64,000 nucleotides of DNA from Luscinia megarhynchos. Taxonomy: Eukaryota > Chordata > Aves > Passeriformes > Turdidae. Under the pieces are notes generated by a model. That model was not told where the DNA came from. It was given only the letters and a program-made list of their open reading frames with translations, and searched no databases. A program made the position numbers and the translations under genes. Numbering within the stretch: position 1 is the first letter of the stretch; each line of letters starts with the position of its first letter. Shown here piece after piece: positions 52,951 to 63,987 of the stretch. Location of the stretch: NCBI GenBank assembly GCA_034336665.1, contig CM067568.1, forward strand, positions 8,453,165 to 8,517,164, written 5' to 3'.

Positions 52951-53085
52951 GGGATGCGTATCCCCAAAAATTTGTGTCTGCTCGTAGTGATAGAGATGTG
53001 TATCCCAATAAACCCTTGTGTTCCTCCATGTGTATCCCAATAACCCCGTGTTCCTTCAAGGATGTGTTTCCCAATAAACCTTAGG
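52951..53085 (+). repeat. Tandem repeat carrying TKFC poly(A) signals
   Basis: Four copies of a unit of about 35-42 bases (GATGTGTATCCCAATAAACC type) start near 52951, 52993, 53028 and 53061. AATAAA is intact in the second (53007-53012) and fourth (53073-53078). The third has AATAAC and the first lacks it. These are the only poly(A) signals after the TKFC stop. Confidence 0.85.
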
Positions 53086-53089
53086 ATGT

Positions 53090-53520
53090 GGCCCGCAGTA
53101 CCCCTCTGTGTCTCCCATGCTAGCTTGGAGGGATGGGATGGTGGAATTTGGGAGTGTGGGGGTGCCCCCATTGCTCCAGGCTGGGAAGGAAATTGGGAGC
53201 AGGGATCCTGTGACTGGGGGAGGAAGGAAGCCCAGGGTGTGGAGGGGAAACCACAGAGCTCACATGGCTCTGGGCACGGGGTCTGGGGGGATTCTGGGAA
53301 AGGGGCAAAGGAGAAGCAGGAATGGGGAAGAGCGTGATCCCAAATCCCGTGGGGTGACCACGAGGAGCTGTCCCATGTCTCCAGGGAGCCAGCAAGGACA
53401 AATCCTTGGAAGGGACAGCTTGGCTTGGCCAGGACCTATTCCCAAGCTCCCACCTCTCCCACAGCAGCTCGCAGGCCCTCCCTAGTCCCCAGGGATTTGA
53501 GTGCTGGAGCCCTGCAGAAG
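53090..53520. other. TKFC-CYB561A3 convergent spacer
   Basis: About 430 G-rich bases separate the two 3' ends. No gene, repeat family or RNA gene was recognised. Confidence 0.5.
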
Positions 53521-53527
53521 CCAATGT

Positions 53528-53533
53528 TTTATT
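53528..53533 (-). terminator. CYB561A3 polyadenylation signal
   Basis: Plus-strand TTTATT is AATAAA on the gene strand, 26 bases beyond the proposed stop codon. Confidence 0.65.
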
Positions 53534-53558
53534 CCATGTCCATGAGGTCCCTGAGTGG

Positions 53559-54961
53559 CTACACCCTGAGCCGGATCCTCTGGAGTGGGAGTGATACGGA
53601 TGCTCCTCCTTGTCCCAGTGAGGCTCCAGCAGCTCCAGCTGTGGCATTGAGGGGTGGCACTGGGAAGCGCTGGGGTTTGGCATGGCCCGGGATCCAGGCA
53701 GGAGCTGGCACGTGGAGGCACACGCATGCAGCTTGGGAGTGCTGGGAGATCCCTGGGATCAGCGCTCGGCAGAGAGCAGGGGCTGTGGGAGACAGGGATG
53801 AGCCAGGATCCCTCAGTCCTTCCCCACCGTCAGGACTGTGCCTGGGGTGCAGCTTCCCAGCTGGGCTTCCCAAATCCACCCAGCACATCTCATACCTGGC
53901 GGGAGTCCGGGGAGTCGGAATCCGGGCGCTTCCAGCTGGGCCTGGCCAGGGCAGCCACCACCAGCACTCCAAAAATGAGGATGAGGAGCCCCAGGGTGTT
54001 GGCAAACACAGCCTCAGCCGGCAGGAGCTTGTACTGCATGGTCCCGTTCTTCCTGGAGCGGGGAAGAGAGGCTGGGAATGTTCTGGATGTTCCCAAAACT
54101 ACACTTTCCCCCCTCAAACCTTGCAGGGAAGTGTGCAGGGAGCCACACACCTGAGGAAGTGCTCAGTTCCCTTTGCTCTGCGCTGGTCACTCCCAAACCC
54201 AGCCCAAATCCACATCCTGAGCCCTCCCTATCCCTGTGAGGGATCTTCCCAAGCCCCACTCCCCCACCCCGACTCTCACAGGCTGAAGAAAAGCTTCTCG
54301 TTGATTCCCGACACGCAGGAAGCCATGGACAACATGAGGATGGTGGAGCCGAAGAAAACATGGATGGGCTTGTAGAGTGCCCGGAGCCAGGCGGGAGCCC
54401 AGGGAAGCAGGAACGCTCCAAAACCCGCCGCCCACTGTGGGAAGAGAAGGTGAGGGAGGAAAACTCGGGATGCCAGAGGGACTGAGGCATCCAGGAGGGG
54501 CTCCCACCTGGCAGGAGAAGAGCAGGACAGTTCCCAGCCCCATCCAGCTGTGCAGCGAGTACATGTTGGGCGTCCCTTGGGCATTATGGAAGCGGAACAC
54601 GGCCGCCAGCCCCAGCACGGTCAGGATGAACGCTCCCAAAGCCAGGCTGCCGTGCAGCACCTTCCAGGGAAGCTTGGGGCCGCTCCAGGTGTGGGGAATG
54701 CGGTAAACCAGGGCAGCTGTGAGAGGGAAAAAGTCAGGAAGGAACCGTGCCGGGATCCCCGCGCTCCCTGTGCTCACCTGCGCCGTAGAGCACCACCAGC
54801 CCCATCACCATCAGCACCGGGTGCCAGTTGAATGTGCGGGAGCTGCCGTCCAGGGAAAAGCCCCCGCGCCAGTGCTGGCACCAGGTGCCCACCATGGCCA
54901 CGCAGAGCAGTCCCAGCGCTCCCAGAAAGGCGCAGAAAGGCAGGAAGGGCACGTCCAGCAT
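53559..54961 (-). CDS. CYB561A3: CYB561A3, lysosomal ascorbate-dependent cytochrome b561
   Basis: Exons in transcript order: 54961-54778, 54716-54508, 54434-54280, 54052-53896, and a less certain last exon 53669-53559. Five or six hydrophobic helices are evident. The four heme-ligating histidines of the b561 fold are present: FNWHPVLM, KVLHGSLALG, YSLHSWMG and KPIHVFFG. Family blocks RGGFSLDG, SGINEKLFFSL and AEAVFAN are clear. The protein transfers electrons from cytosolic ascorbate across the late endosome/lysosome membrane to reduce ferric iron. The final exon uses acceptor CCCCAG|CGC and stops just before the AATAAA; the alternative acceptor CCACAG 30 bases on has no stop before the poly(A) signal. 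With start 54961 the product is 271 aa. An in-frame upstream ATG in the preceding exon (55854) would add 21 residues. Confidence 0.85.
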
Positions 54962-55813
54962 GGCTGTGGAACGGTGGTGGCACCTGCGGGCGAGCGAGGA
55001 GCCAGCTCAGGCTCCGGATGCGGTGCCGGGGAGGAGCCACGGAAAGGGGAACTGGGAGCCCCAGCAGAGTGTGGAGGGGCAGCTGTTTTCCAGCTTGGCA
55101 AAGGTGACAGGGATGGAGCTGCTTCCCAGCCGGGGATGGTGGCCCAGCTGCTTCCCAGCCTGGGAATGGTGGCGGGGATGGATCCAGGATGGTGGCACCT
55201 GGGGATGCTTTAGGTGCCTTTTGGGGCTCTCTGACATCTCCAGGAGGAAACACTGAAAGGGGAACTGGGAACCCTGAGGGGATGACCAGAGTCCAGCTGT
55301 GCGCTGGACTGGGAAGGAGGCCAAGGATGGAACAGGACATGCAGGGCCAAATTCCTGGCCACGGCATCCAGGGAATGGCAGCGAGGGGCTCTCAGAGTCA
55401 CCTGTCATGGTCCCCCTGGCAAGAACCCGACCGCTCTCATTTGCATGTGATTTGCATGCGCCCCCAGAAATGGGTATTTCTGTCCCCTCCGGGGACGGGG
55501 GATGTCCCGACACCCTCAAATCAGCTGCCTCTCGGGACACAGAAACAGGAAAGGGGTGGAGACACGCGGCCCTATGGTTCCCCAAAATCTGGGACACAGA
55601 GACTCATGGATCTCCCAAATCTGGGGCACTGGGTGCCATGGCTCCCCGAAATCTGGGAACACGCGGGCCCATAAGCCCCCCTAAACCTGAGAATCCGCTG
55701 GACCTGGAACACAACACCCGGCCCTGACACCACCCAAAACCCAGACCACGAGGTCTCTCGGCCCCTCCCAAACCCGGAGCCGCCCCCCGGCGCTCCCAAC
55801 CCAGGGGCTGTAC

Positions 55814-56045
55814 CTGGGCCCCACCGCCCCCTCCTCGTCACTGGGCGCCGCCATCTTGGCGAGCGCCGCTCTGCCTGCTCGTCTCTATGGTTTCCCTGCC
55901 CACCCCAAGGTGCCGCCGCCGAGGAGAGCGGCGGCCAGAGCGGCCCCCGCGGGTCCTCCAGCCCTCACTTCCGCCTTCACTTCCGGCCCCGGCCGCCGTT
56001 TCCATGGGGACCAAGATGGCGGTGGCGGGTCAGTGCCTGGGGCGG
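55814..56045. promoter_or_regulatory. CYB561A3-TMEM138 bidirectional CpG promoter with X-box-like site
   Basis: A CpG-dense block lies between the CYB561A3 first exon (about 55860-55814, donor CCCAG|GTACAG) and the TMEM138 5' region. It carries CTTCCGGC-type ETS-like sites and no TATA box. GTTTCCATGGGGAC at 55998-56011 fits the RFX X-box pattern GTHNYYATRRNAAC with one mismatch. RFX factors control ciliary genes, and TMEM138 is one. Confidence 0.6.
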
Positions 56046-56966
56046 GGACATGGCGGATCCCGGGACCGGGACCGCGGGCACACAGCGCGGGGGTTTAGGC
56101 GTATCGGGACGGGGGGCGACCCGGGGAGCAGGGAGAGGGCAGCGACAAGGGGAGAGGGCGGCGAGAAGGGGCCCGGGGCTGCGCAGTGGTGACTGTGGCA
56201 AGGGGCGGAGTGACGCGGAGTCTGAAGGGGCAGAGACTGATTCCTTAATCCCCATATCCAGCTGTTCCCCCCCTCTTTTCTAGCTCTTTCCCTCCTCATG
56301 TCCATCCGTTTCTCGCTCCCATGTCCAGCCTTTCTTTCCCGCCGTTTCATCCCCCGCCCCTTTCCCCCACTATTTTCAGCCACTTTCCGTCCCGTTCCAG
56401 CCCCTTCTCCCCCGTCTATCACCATGTCTTCCCCTCAGGGAATTCAGTCCCCAGCACAGTCTTTCTCCTGCTTTTCCTGCCAGGACACGGGGGATCCCGG
56501 TCCCCTCCGTCCGTCTCCAGCCAGGATGATCCCGGAGGGGGCTGTTCCCATGGGATATGTATCCCACGAGGACCGTACCTGCTCCCTTGCCTAAAAATTC
56601 CCGTCCGTCTCCTCACTCTTCTCTCTGTGCCCAGAGTGGGACATGCCCAAACCTGCTCAGAACTGCCCATGGAGCTGGGAGCAGCCAGGAATAACCTGCT
56701 TGGACACTGCTTGGGGCTGCACATCTCCCTCATCCCTGGATTTCCTTACATGGGGATCCGGGTGGAATTCAGGGGGAAGGAAGGCACCGATCTGGGGAGG
56801 AGAGAGAGGACACAGCTCCTTGGCTTTTCCTGGTTTTTGGGGTCCATCTCAATCCCTGTGCTCCCCCTCCAGGTCTGGGATGTCCGGAGCGGCCCTGCTG
56901 AGCTCCCCCAGCACCATGATCCATTGGGAATGCTGGGGCTGAGGGCTCCCAGCCCCAGGAAGGAGG
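56046..56966 (+). other. TMEM138 5' region (UTR exon and intron)
   Basis: No coding exon is needed before the ATG at 56967, since the 162-residue protein is complete from there. The region presumably holds a non-coding exon and intron. I could not place their borders with confidence. Confidence 0.45.
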
Positions 56967-58372
56967 ATGCTCCAGCCCAGCAACTACAGCCTGGTGCTGT
57001 TCCTGCAGTTCCTGCTGCTTTCCTACGACCTCTTTGTGAATTCCTTCTCGGAGCTGCTGCGCACGGCTCCGGCCGTGCAGCTCGTCCTCTTCATGTGAGT
57101 ATGGGGAAGGTGGGGCAGCAGATCCGGGAGATCCAGGATCCCACAGTCCCTCTGTTTTCCCTGCAGCATCCAGGACATCGCCATCGTCTTCAATGTCATC
57201 ATTGTCTTCCTCATGTTCTTCAACACCTACGTTTTCCAGGCGGGATTGGTCAACCTCCTCTTCCATAAATTCAAGGGAACCATCCTGCTCTCTGCAGCCT
57301 ACTTGGCACTCAGCATCTCCTTCCACGTCTGGATCATGGTAGGATGGTGTGGGCACAGCTGCTGGATTCTCCCAAGGGATTTTTCCACGACCCCCAGCTT
57401 CCCACAGTCCTTTCTCATGGTGTCCTCCTGGAATGTGTCCCGTGGAAGGTGTCCCATTCCATGACCCTGTGGTTGGCATCAGGCTGGAAGGGTCCTGCCC
57501 AATCCCAGCCCCATTCCAGCTCGTTCCCTAAGAGCTGTGACCCATCAGAAAATCTTCTTTCCCCATGGAAAGCCTGTGCTAGCAACTCCTGGTTTTTCTG
57601 GGATTGATCCCTATACCTGGGGGCAGGCCCCTTCCTTCCTACAGCTCCGGGGGCTGTCCAGGCTCCTGGAAATGTGCTGGCAGCACCTTCCCCTTTTGTT
57701 TCCCAAATAAGCTCCTTCCTAGCTCCTTCCCAATGGAGCAGTTCCCATCCCATGGACACCTCCTGAATTTCCCTCCATCCTGCTTGCCCTGGAGCACAGG
57801 GAATATTTTGTGGGATCAGGAGCCACAGCAGCTGCTCTGGTGCTGCCCACGCTGTCCAGGAAGGGGATTTGCAGGGATTTGCAGGGATCTGCAGCCTGAA
57901 GCCGGAATAGGTCTGGGATCAATTCCTAAATCCCCTGAGCTGCTTAACCTTTGGGCTGTGGGGCAACCCAAACTTCTCCAGATGTTACTCCTGGCTTGAT
58001 GTCCCTCCCTCTGGCTCAGAGCCTTTACCTGGCATAGGGTGAGTGGTCTGGGAGGGCTCAACAAAACTCCAGGAGTTATTCCCAGTTTTCCAATCCCTTA
58101 GAACCTGCGCTGGCGTGACTCCGGCCGTTTCATCTGGACTGAAGGCCTCCAGACCCTGTTTGTTTTCCAGAGGCTGGGTAAGGACTCCCAGGATCGGGGT
58201 GGGGTCCCGTATCCTTTGGGGGTGCAGAGAGCCCTCTCTCATCCCAAAATTCCCTGCAGCGGCAGTGCTCTACTGCTACTTCTACAAGCGGACAGCTGTG
58301 CACCTGGGAGACCCCCTCTTCTACCAGGATTCACTCTGGCTCCGCAAGGAATTTGCCCACTTCCGTGGCTGA
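56967..58372 (+). CDS. TMEM138: TMEM138, ciliary four-pass membrane protein
   Basis: Exons 56967-57094, 57167-57338, 58102-58177 and 58260-58372 give 162 aa, the same as human. The start [15 protein letters not shown], the mid-block [16 protein letters not shown] and the end [11 protein letters not shown] match TMEM138 closely. Four hydrophobic helices are evident. The protein works at the ciliary transition zone and in vesicles that deliver ciliary cargo; loss in human causes Joubert syndrome. It is immediately followed by TMEM216 in the same direction. The intron from 57339 to 58101 has no further coding signal. No disruptions were seen. Confidence 0.96.
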
Positions 58373-58553
58373 TGGATCCCTGGAATCCCCTGGAGTCTCC
58401 TTGCACTCCACAGGCTCTGTCGGGGTCGGTTCCTGCTCATCCTTTCTCAGAGGACCAGCCCTTGGGATTTTGGGAGTCAGCAGGAGGCTTGTGGGGCATC
58501 CCTGCATTTCAGGGCCGCAGCCTTGGTTGGGACTGGAATGTTTTTGGAAACAG

Positions 58554-58567
58554 AATAAAAGAATAAA
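58554..58567 (+). terminator. TMEM138 tandem polyadenylation signals
   Basis: Two AATAAA hexamers (58554-58559 and 58562-58567) lie about 185 bases after the stop. Confidence 0.8.
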
Positions 58568-58858
58568 TCAGATGTGTTTTCCAGAGGCTGCCGGGTGTTT
58601 GTGCCCATCCGCTGCACTCCCAACGGCCTTACACTGTAACCCAGCTCAGCGCTGCGCTCGCAGCCGCAGAGCGGGGATATCCCTTCCCGTGTTCCAGTGT
58701 GGGATTCTTCTCCCGCTGGATACCAGGGGCGCGGTTTGGAGGGACGGCGTCTCGGGCCGGCTCGGGATCGGTCCGCCAACCACAGAGAGGCGCGGGATGG
58801 AGCGGCTCCGCCCGCGCCTCGCCTGAGCGCCCCCGTGCGGGCGAGCGCGGCGGCGGCG

Positions 58859-58872
58859 GTTCCCATGGAGAT
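58859..58872 (+). promoter_or_regulatory. X-box-like motif at the TMEM216 start
   Basis: GTTCCCATGGAGAT matches the RFX X-box pattern GTHNYYATRRNAAC with two mismatches. It overlaps the 5' UTR just before the start codon, in a CpG-rich first-exon region (58740-58900). Confidence 0.35.
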
Positions 58873-58877
58873 GGAAG

Positions 58878-59855
58878 ATGGCGCCCAGGGGTGGGAGCGG
58901 GAGCTGGGGGGAAGCGGGGGTTACCGGAGGGTGCGCGGGGTACCGGGAGAAACCGGGCTGGGAACGGGGATGGGGGGCGGCCAAAGCGCTGCAGGGCTCC
59001 GGGGGCCGCGCAGCCATGCCCGCCCCGTGCCCCCCCCTCATGGCCGCCCCGTGTTCCCTCAGGCCGCCATCGCTCCTCGGCTCCGCTGCAGGTCCTGCTC
59101 TTCCTCAACGGCTGGTACTGCGCCACGTATTTTCTCCTGGAAGCGTTCGTGTTTGTGTACAAAGGTGAGTCCTTCTCTCCAGAACTTTTCCCGATCCCCC
59201 GGGATGGGCAGGAATGTGCTGAGGGCGGTGCTTTTTCTGCAGGGCTGCTCCTGCCCTATCCCGTCTCCAACTTGGTGCTGGACGTGGTGCTGCTCCTCCT
59301 GTACCTCGGCATTGAGGCCACACGCATCTTCTTCGGTGAGTCCCCCGAATTCCAGAGGCTCCACAGGGAGTGCAGAGTCCTGGGACACCCCCAAAGACCA
59401 TCCCTGGATGATCAGGTTGGACGGGGCATGGAGCAACCTGGGCTAGTGGAAAGTGTCCCTGCCCACGGGAACAGGACATTTAATTTTCCTCCCAACCCAA
59501 AACCCTCCGTGGTTTCCATGATCTGAGCCCAACTCTGTGTTCCACAGGCTCCAAGGGGAACCTGTGCCAGCGGAAGGTGCCGCTGTCCCTCAGCCTGGCA
59601 CTTACAGTGCCAGCAGCTGTGCTGGCCGTGTACTACCTGCTGATCCAGACGTATTCCCTGCGCCTGGAAGCGTTCCTGAGCGCCATCCTACTCCTCTTCT
59701 ATGGCCTGGAGCTGTTCCTGGGCTTGCTGGCACTGCTCTCCTTCTCCAGGTGCTGCATCCTGAGGACTGGGGGACACAGCACAGGAGCTGCCAGGCTGGT
59801 TTGGTGCCCACACATCCCTGTCTCTGTCCTTTTCCACAGTGCGGATCCCTACTGA
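58878..59855 (+). CDS. TMEM216: TMEM216, ciliary transition-zone tetraspan protein
   Basis: Exons 58878-58890, 59063-59164, 59243-59335, 59548-59749 and 59840-59855 give 141 aa. The start MAPRG is chosen because it joins in phase to RHRSSAPLQVLLFLNGWY, which aligns with the mammalian N-terminus (APRGKRLSSTPLE). Two out-of-frame ATGs lie 7 and 13 bases upstream. Four membrane helices are evident, with conserved NGWY, LLPYPVSNLVLDVVLLLLYLG and KGNLCQRKVPL blocks. The last exon codes only the final residues (SADPY). TMEM216 acts in the MKS/tectonic complex gating the cilium; human mutations cause Joubert and Meckel syndromes. TMEM138 ends about 500 bases upstream. Confidence 0.93.
59390..59525 (+). 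mobile_element. CR1 3' end in TMEM216 intron 3
   Basis: GATCAGGTTGGACGGGGCATGGAGCAACCTGGGCTAGTGG and CCCTGCCCACGGGAACAGG, then CCCAACCCAAAACC, are sense CR1 terminal sequence. Confidence 0.85.
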
Positions 59856-60229
59856 GGACACGGCACAGGGACACAGGGAAGCATCACCCATGAGAGCTCC
59901 ACTTCCCAGCCCCGGGAAGGGGGAGGATCCCTCCTTTCCCACTGCCCATTTCACCTGCTGTCACCTGAACACATCCATCCCACCTTTGTTGCTTCCACGT
60001 GGACACATCCCTCCCATTTTTCCTGCTTCCCACTTTGCCACAGACATGCTGCTACACAGATTCATCCCTCCCTTTTCCCACTTCCCACTCCACTCACTCC
60101 CCACCTGGACAGATCCCTTCCACCTTTCCCACTCTCCACTCCACTTGGACTCCTCAGAGCTTGAGCCAGCTCAAGGTATGAAGAATCCTTTTTTTCCCTA
60201 CAACCTTCCAGAATAATTCACTATTTTCC

Positions 60230-60235
60230 AATAAA
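60230..60235 (+). terminator. TMEM216 polyadenylation signal
   Basis: AATAAA lies about 375 bases after the stop. The UTR between 59940 and 60150 is a pyrimidine-rich loose repeat (CATCCCTCCCTTTTCCCACTTCCC type). The CPSF7 signal lies about 225 bases further on, on the other strand. Confidence 0.7.
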
Positions 60236-60455
60236 TATTTATTTTTACCTGGTGCCCAGGAATTTGGGTCCACCTGGGAATGCTCAGGTGCTTCCAGCAC
60301 CTCAGAGCTGATTAGAAGCCCATTGGAGGAGGAAGAGGGTGAGGGACAACGGATGCAGAGACCTCCCCAAATCCCTCCCATTCCCTCATTATCCCAAATC
60401 TCACTATAGGAAGGCAACAGGAGCACTGTATAAAAGACTGACAATGTCATCCGAG

Positions 60456-60461
60456 TTTATT
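60456..60461 (-). terminator. CPSF7 polyadenylation signal
   Basis: Plus-strand TTTATT is AATAAA on the CPSF7 strand. The 3' UTR is about 1.07 kb (60456-61528) and contains no other gene. Confidence 0.65.
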
Positions 60462-61528
60462 ACACAATTCCAACCTATCCAAAGACAAATCTAATCACTG
60501 CGAGCAGGAGGGGCGGCGCCTCGCCAGGGCTTCCAGGGATTTGCTCTGCAATTTGGGGGGAATCTTTTTCCCCCTCCACTATTTGGAAAGAAACTAAAAA
60601 TCTGTGGCGGTAAGTAAAAAAAAACCCGGAGCTCTCCCACTGAGCGCTCCCACCTCGTGGGGCTTGGGAAAATTGGGGTGGTTTTTTCCTGAATTTGGGT
60701 TATTTCAACTTAAAAAGACTTCCAGGGCCTGGGTTTTCCCACCCGGGGGTGATTCCAGCCCTGGAAGTCACCCAGTGTGTCCCAGCTCATCCCGACCCTC
60801 CTGGGCTGTCCCTCTCATTCTTGGGATCCCTAGGGGACACAAGGGGGTTACAGCCTGCCCTGCCTCTTCCGCTTCCTCTAAAACAAGGAAGGCTCTGCGG
60901 GAGAGGCCCGACCTGCTGTTTGGGTGGGAAAGCTGCTGTGGGCAATGTTGGGATACAGAGGGTGAGCCCCAGCCCAGCTCCAGCCCCTTTTTCCCAGCTC
61001 CTGGAGGGTGAAGAGGCAAAGGAGGAGTGTGGCACCAGGGCGATGGGGACGGGAGTGTCCCCAGGCAACCCAGAGGATGACACTTGGCTCCTGATCCCAG
61101 GATCGGGAGCTGTGCATCTCCAAGCCCCCAAGCTGCACAGGGAGGGCTCCGCCCCCTCCGTTCCCCCCCGGACTGGGGAGGGCTCACAAACCTCCCTCCA
61201 TGGAATAAAAGCACCATTTCTCTTTGGGTCCGAGTATCCACGGAGCGGAGCGGGATGGCCCGGGGAAGCAGCAGCAGTGGTGGGGGGGATTCCCAAGGCC
61301 ACGAGGTGCGGACAGGGGTCCCACCCACAGGGGGCTGGGGGTGGCGGGGAAGGGACCGGGATGGGGCAGAGCGGCCTCGGGCACGGCATCCTGGTCGAGG
61401 TGAGGAGATACGAGTCCATTAAAAACCACTTCCTGCCAAATTCCTGCCGGGAGAGAGGAGAGGAGTGGTCGGAGTGCCCTTCCCTCATCCCTCAGGCTTC
61501 CAGGGGATTCCCGAGCCTCCCACCTGTC

Positions 61529-63987
61529 TCAGTGGTGCCGGTCCCTGTCTCTGTCCCTGTCCCGATGCCGCTCGTGCTCCCGGCTCCGCTCCTGGAAATA
61601 ATCCTCGTGCCGATCATCGCTGTGGAGCAGATCCCGGTGCCGCCGGCTGCTCTCGCGGGACCGGCTGGGAGAGCGCTCCCGGGATCGGTGTCTTTTCCTT
61701 TGGGGACAGAGGAGACAAAACCCAAAGAGTGAACCCTAGTCACTCACCTGCAGGGAGGATCCCATTCTCTGGATCGAGGGGGATACCTGGAGCTGCTGCT
61801 GGAGCTGCTGCTGTAGGATTTGGCCTCAATTCCATGCAGGCAATCCTTGAGGGAAGAGAGGAGGACACGGCACCGCTCGTCGCTGGCCACGCGCGACTGC
61901 TTGATGACAGCGATGGCCGTGAGCAGCGTCTCGATGGCGTTGCTGTAATCCCCTGGGGGAGCAGAGCAGGGGGTCAGGAGCGGGAACCCATCCGGGGATA
62001 GGGGACGTGTGGGACACGGGAAGTACCTGCGCTGGCGCCAGACACCGCCTTGGAAATGGCGCTGCTGGAGATGGCGCGGTTGCGGTTCATGATCTCCTCA
62101 AACTCGCCTTCGCTCACGGCCGGGATCGGCGGGCCCAGCTCCCGGCTGTTGGCACAGCGGGAACAGGGGGTCAGCGGGATTCTCCCCGAGCATCCCGGCC
62201 CCATTCCTGCCCGGCTCACCTGCTGTGGTTGTAGGGAGCCATGGCCTTGCCGTAGGTATCTGGAGGGGGTCCCAGGGCGGCGGTGGGTGGCGGGAAGAAG
62301 GCGGGATTGAGGTGCAGGGCGGGGGGCACAGCCCCCGGGGGGGGCACAGCTAGGGGCGGGGGCAGCCGGGGCGGTGGCGGCAGCAGGTGCTGGTAGGGAA
62401 TTCCGGGAGGAGGTGGAGGGACTCCAAATGCAGAGGAGAGGGGAGGTGGGGGGGGCATGGGAGGAGGGGGCAGCCCCATGAGGGGCAGCGCAGGGGGGCG
62501 ACTGAAGAAGGGCAGGACCGAGGGGGGCTTCTCCATGCGGGCGGGAGGCAGCGCGTTCTCCGTCGGCGTCGCCCGGCCATCCACCGCATCCATGGAATCC
62601 CGGGAGTGGGCCCGCGGTGGCACACCTGGAAGTGGCACGGGGAAAGAGTTGTGAGGTGCAGCTGGAGAGTGTCCAGGTCTCTGAGACCTCCTGCTCCTCC
62701 TCTTCCTCCCACCCCTGGAGGGCTGGAAGTGCCCAGAGAGAGATCCAGCTGGCCACACAGCCTCTGCTTCCATGTGTTTTTCCAAGAGGGGCCCAGCTTT
62801 CCAGCAAGACCCCGCACGGTGGGGAACAGGCAGGTCACAGGGACAGGAGCCAAAAGCCACAAGGAATGGTGAGAGATCCCCAAAGGCATCCAAAGACCCA
62901 GAGAACCTGAGATCCACACATGGATTTGGAGAGGCCCAAGTGTGGAGGAACATGAGGGAACAGAACCCAAGTGCTGACAGCAACAGAGCTGCTGCCAGAG
63001 GAAGGAAAACTCAGCATTCCAAGAGGGACAAGAAGCCTTGCTCTATCCAAAGAGGCTTTGAGGATGAGACAGAAGGGGTGTGACAGGAGCCACGGCCCCG
63101 AGCGGTGCCAAAGGGTGCATGGGAGCTCCGCTGTGCCCTGGGGGCAGCCGGAACTCGGCCCAGGGAACACTCCCTGCTCCACCAAAACTGCAGGGCAAGT
63201 CAGGGCAGAGCCTAAGCACCAAGCAGCTGATCCCCTTGGGCACTGGAGCTGAAGGAAGGGAGCGAAGCAACTCTGCTGGGAAAGGGGAACTTTCCTTGCA
63301 CAAAACATGCCAAGGGATCTACAACGACCAGAGCTGGCCAAGACCTCCTTGGACACACTCCTGCCAGGACAATCCCTGCGGATCCCGTAGCATCGCTGCG
63401 GAGTGAGGCCAGGACCACCTATTGCCATTGAGGGACGCCCACGGCCAGGCCCCAGCTGGAATATTCCTCCAGTGTTGGGCACCTTACCTCCGCAGGGATG
63501 GAAAAATTCTGGAGCAGATCCAGAGAGGAGCTACTAATAGATATGGAGGGTCTTAGCTATGCTGAGAGCCTGAAGAGCTTAAGCCCATTCAGTTTGGAGA
63601 GGAGGAGAAGGAGGCTACGAGGGATCTTCGCAGTGTGGGAGCACCTAAAAGGGGATCATAAAGACTCGGGTCAGGAGCTAATCCGGCTCAGGAATGGGAA
63701 AAACAACCCCCAGACACTCCTGGCAGGGTCTCCCCCCATCCCGAGGGCTCTCTGGGCTGGGCCTGGCAGCTGATCTGGGGGGAGTTTGGGATGTGTGTGA
63801 GGTGGAACCCCCCACCCTCATCACACCGGCGCCGCACTCACGTTTGCGAGCCTGAGCCTCGAACTGCGACAGGTTCTGCCGGGTCGCCAGCCTCACCTCC
63901 ACCTTGTCTCCATTTAGGATCTTTCCAGGAAGCAGCTCCAGCAGTTTATGGACCGAGTTCTCGGAGGCAACCACCACCTCCGCATAC
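61529..63987 (-). CDS. CPSF7: CPSF7 (CFIm59), cleavage factor I subunit, 5' partial
   Basis: Five exons are in the window, in transcript order: 63987-63842, 62625-62220, 62145-62027, 61952-61787, 61697-61529. The first supplies the end of the RRM ([32 protein letters not shown]). The second is the Pro-rich region ([25 protein letters not shown]). Then follow [30 protein letters not shown] and [20 protein letters not shown]. The C-terminal Arg/Ser/Asp repeat domain ends [13 protein letters not shown]7 partners NUDT21 (CFIm25) in binding UGUA and choosing poly(A) sites, and the RS-like tail contacts FIP1. The N-terminus and most of the RRM lie beyond 64000. A second, stronger donor at 61747 would lengthen the penultimate exon by 39 bases in frame. 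Confidence 0.95.
62626..63489. other. CPSF7 intron
   Basis: This is the first part of the 1.2-kb intron between the RRM-end exon and the Pro-rich exon. No coding or recognisable repeat content was found. Confidence 0.5.
63490..63745 (+). mobile_element. Ancient CR1-like fragment in CPSF7 intron
   Basis: GAGAGCCTGAAGAGCTTAAGCCCATTCAGTTTGGAGAGGAGGAGAAGGAGGCTACGAGG recalls the central 3' region of CR1 elements (GCTCAGCCTGGAGAAGAGAAGGCT) but is strongly diverged. The subfamily is uncertain. Confidence 0.5.

Noticed and set aside
53559..53660. Alternative last exon of CYB561A3 starting at the CCACAG acceptor
   Set aside because: That frame has no stop before the AATAAA at 53528. The CCCCAG acceptor 30 bases earlier gives a clean stop, though neither is certain.
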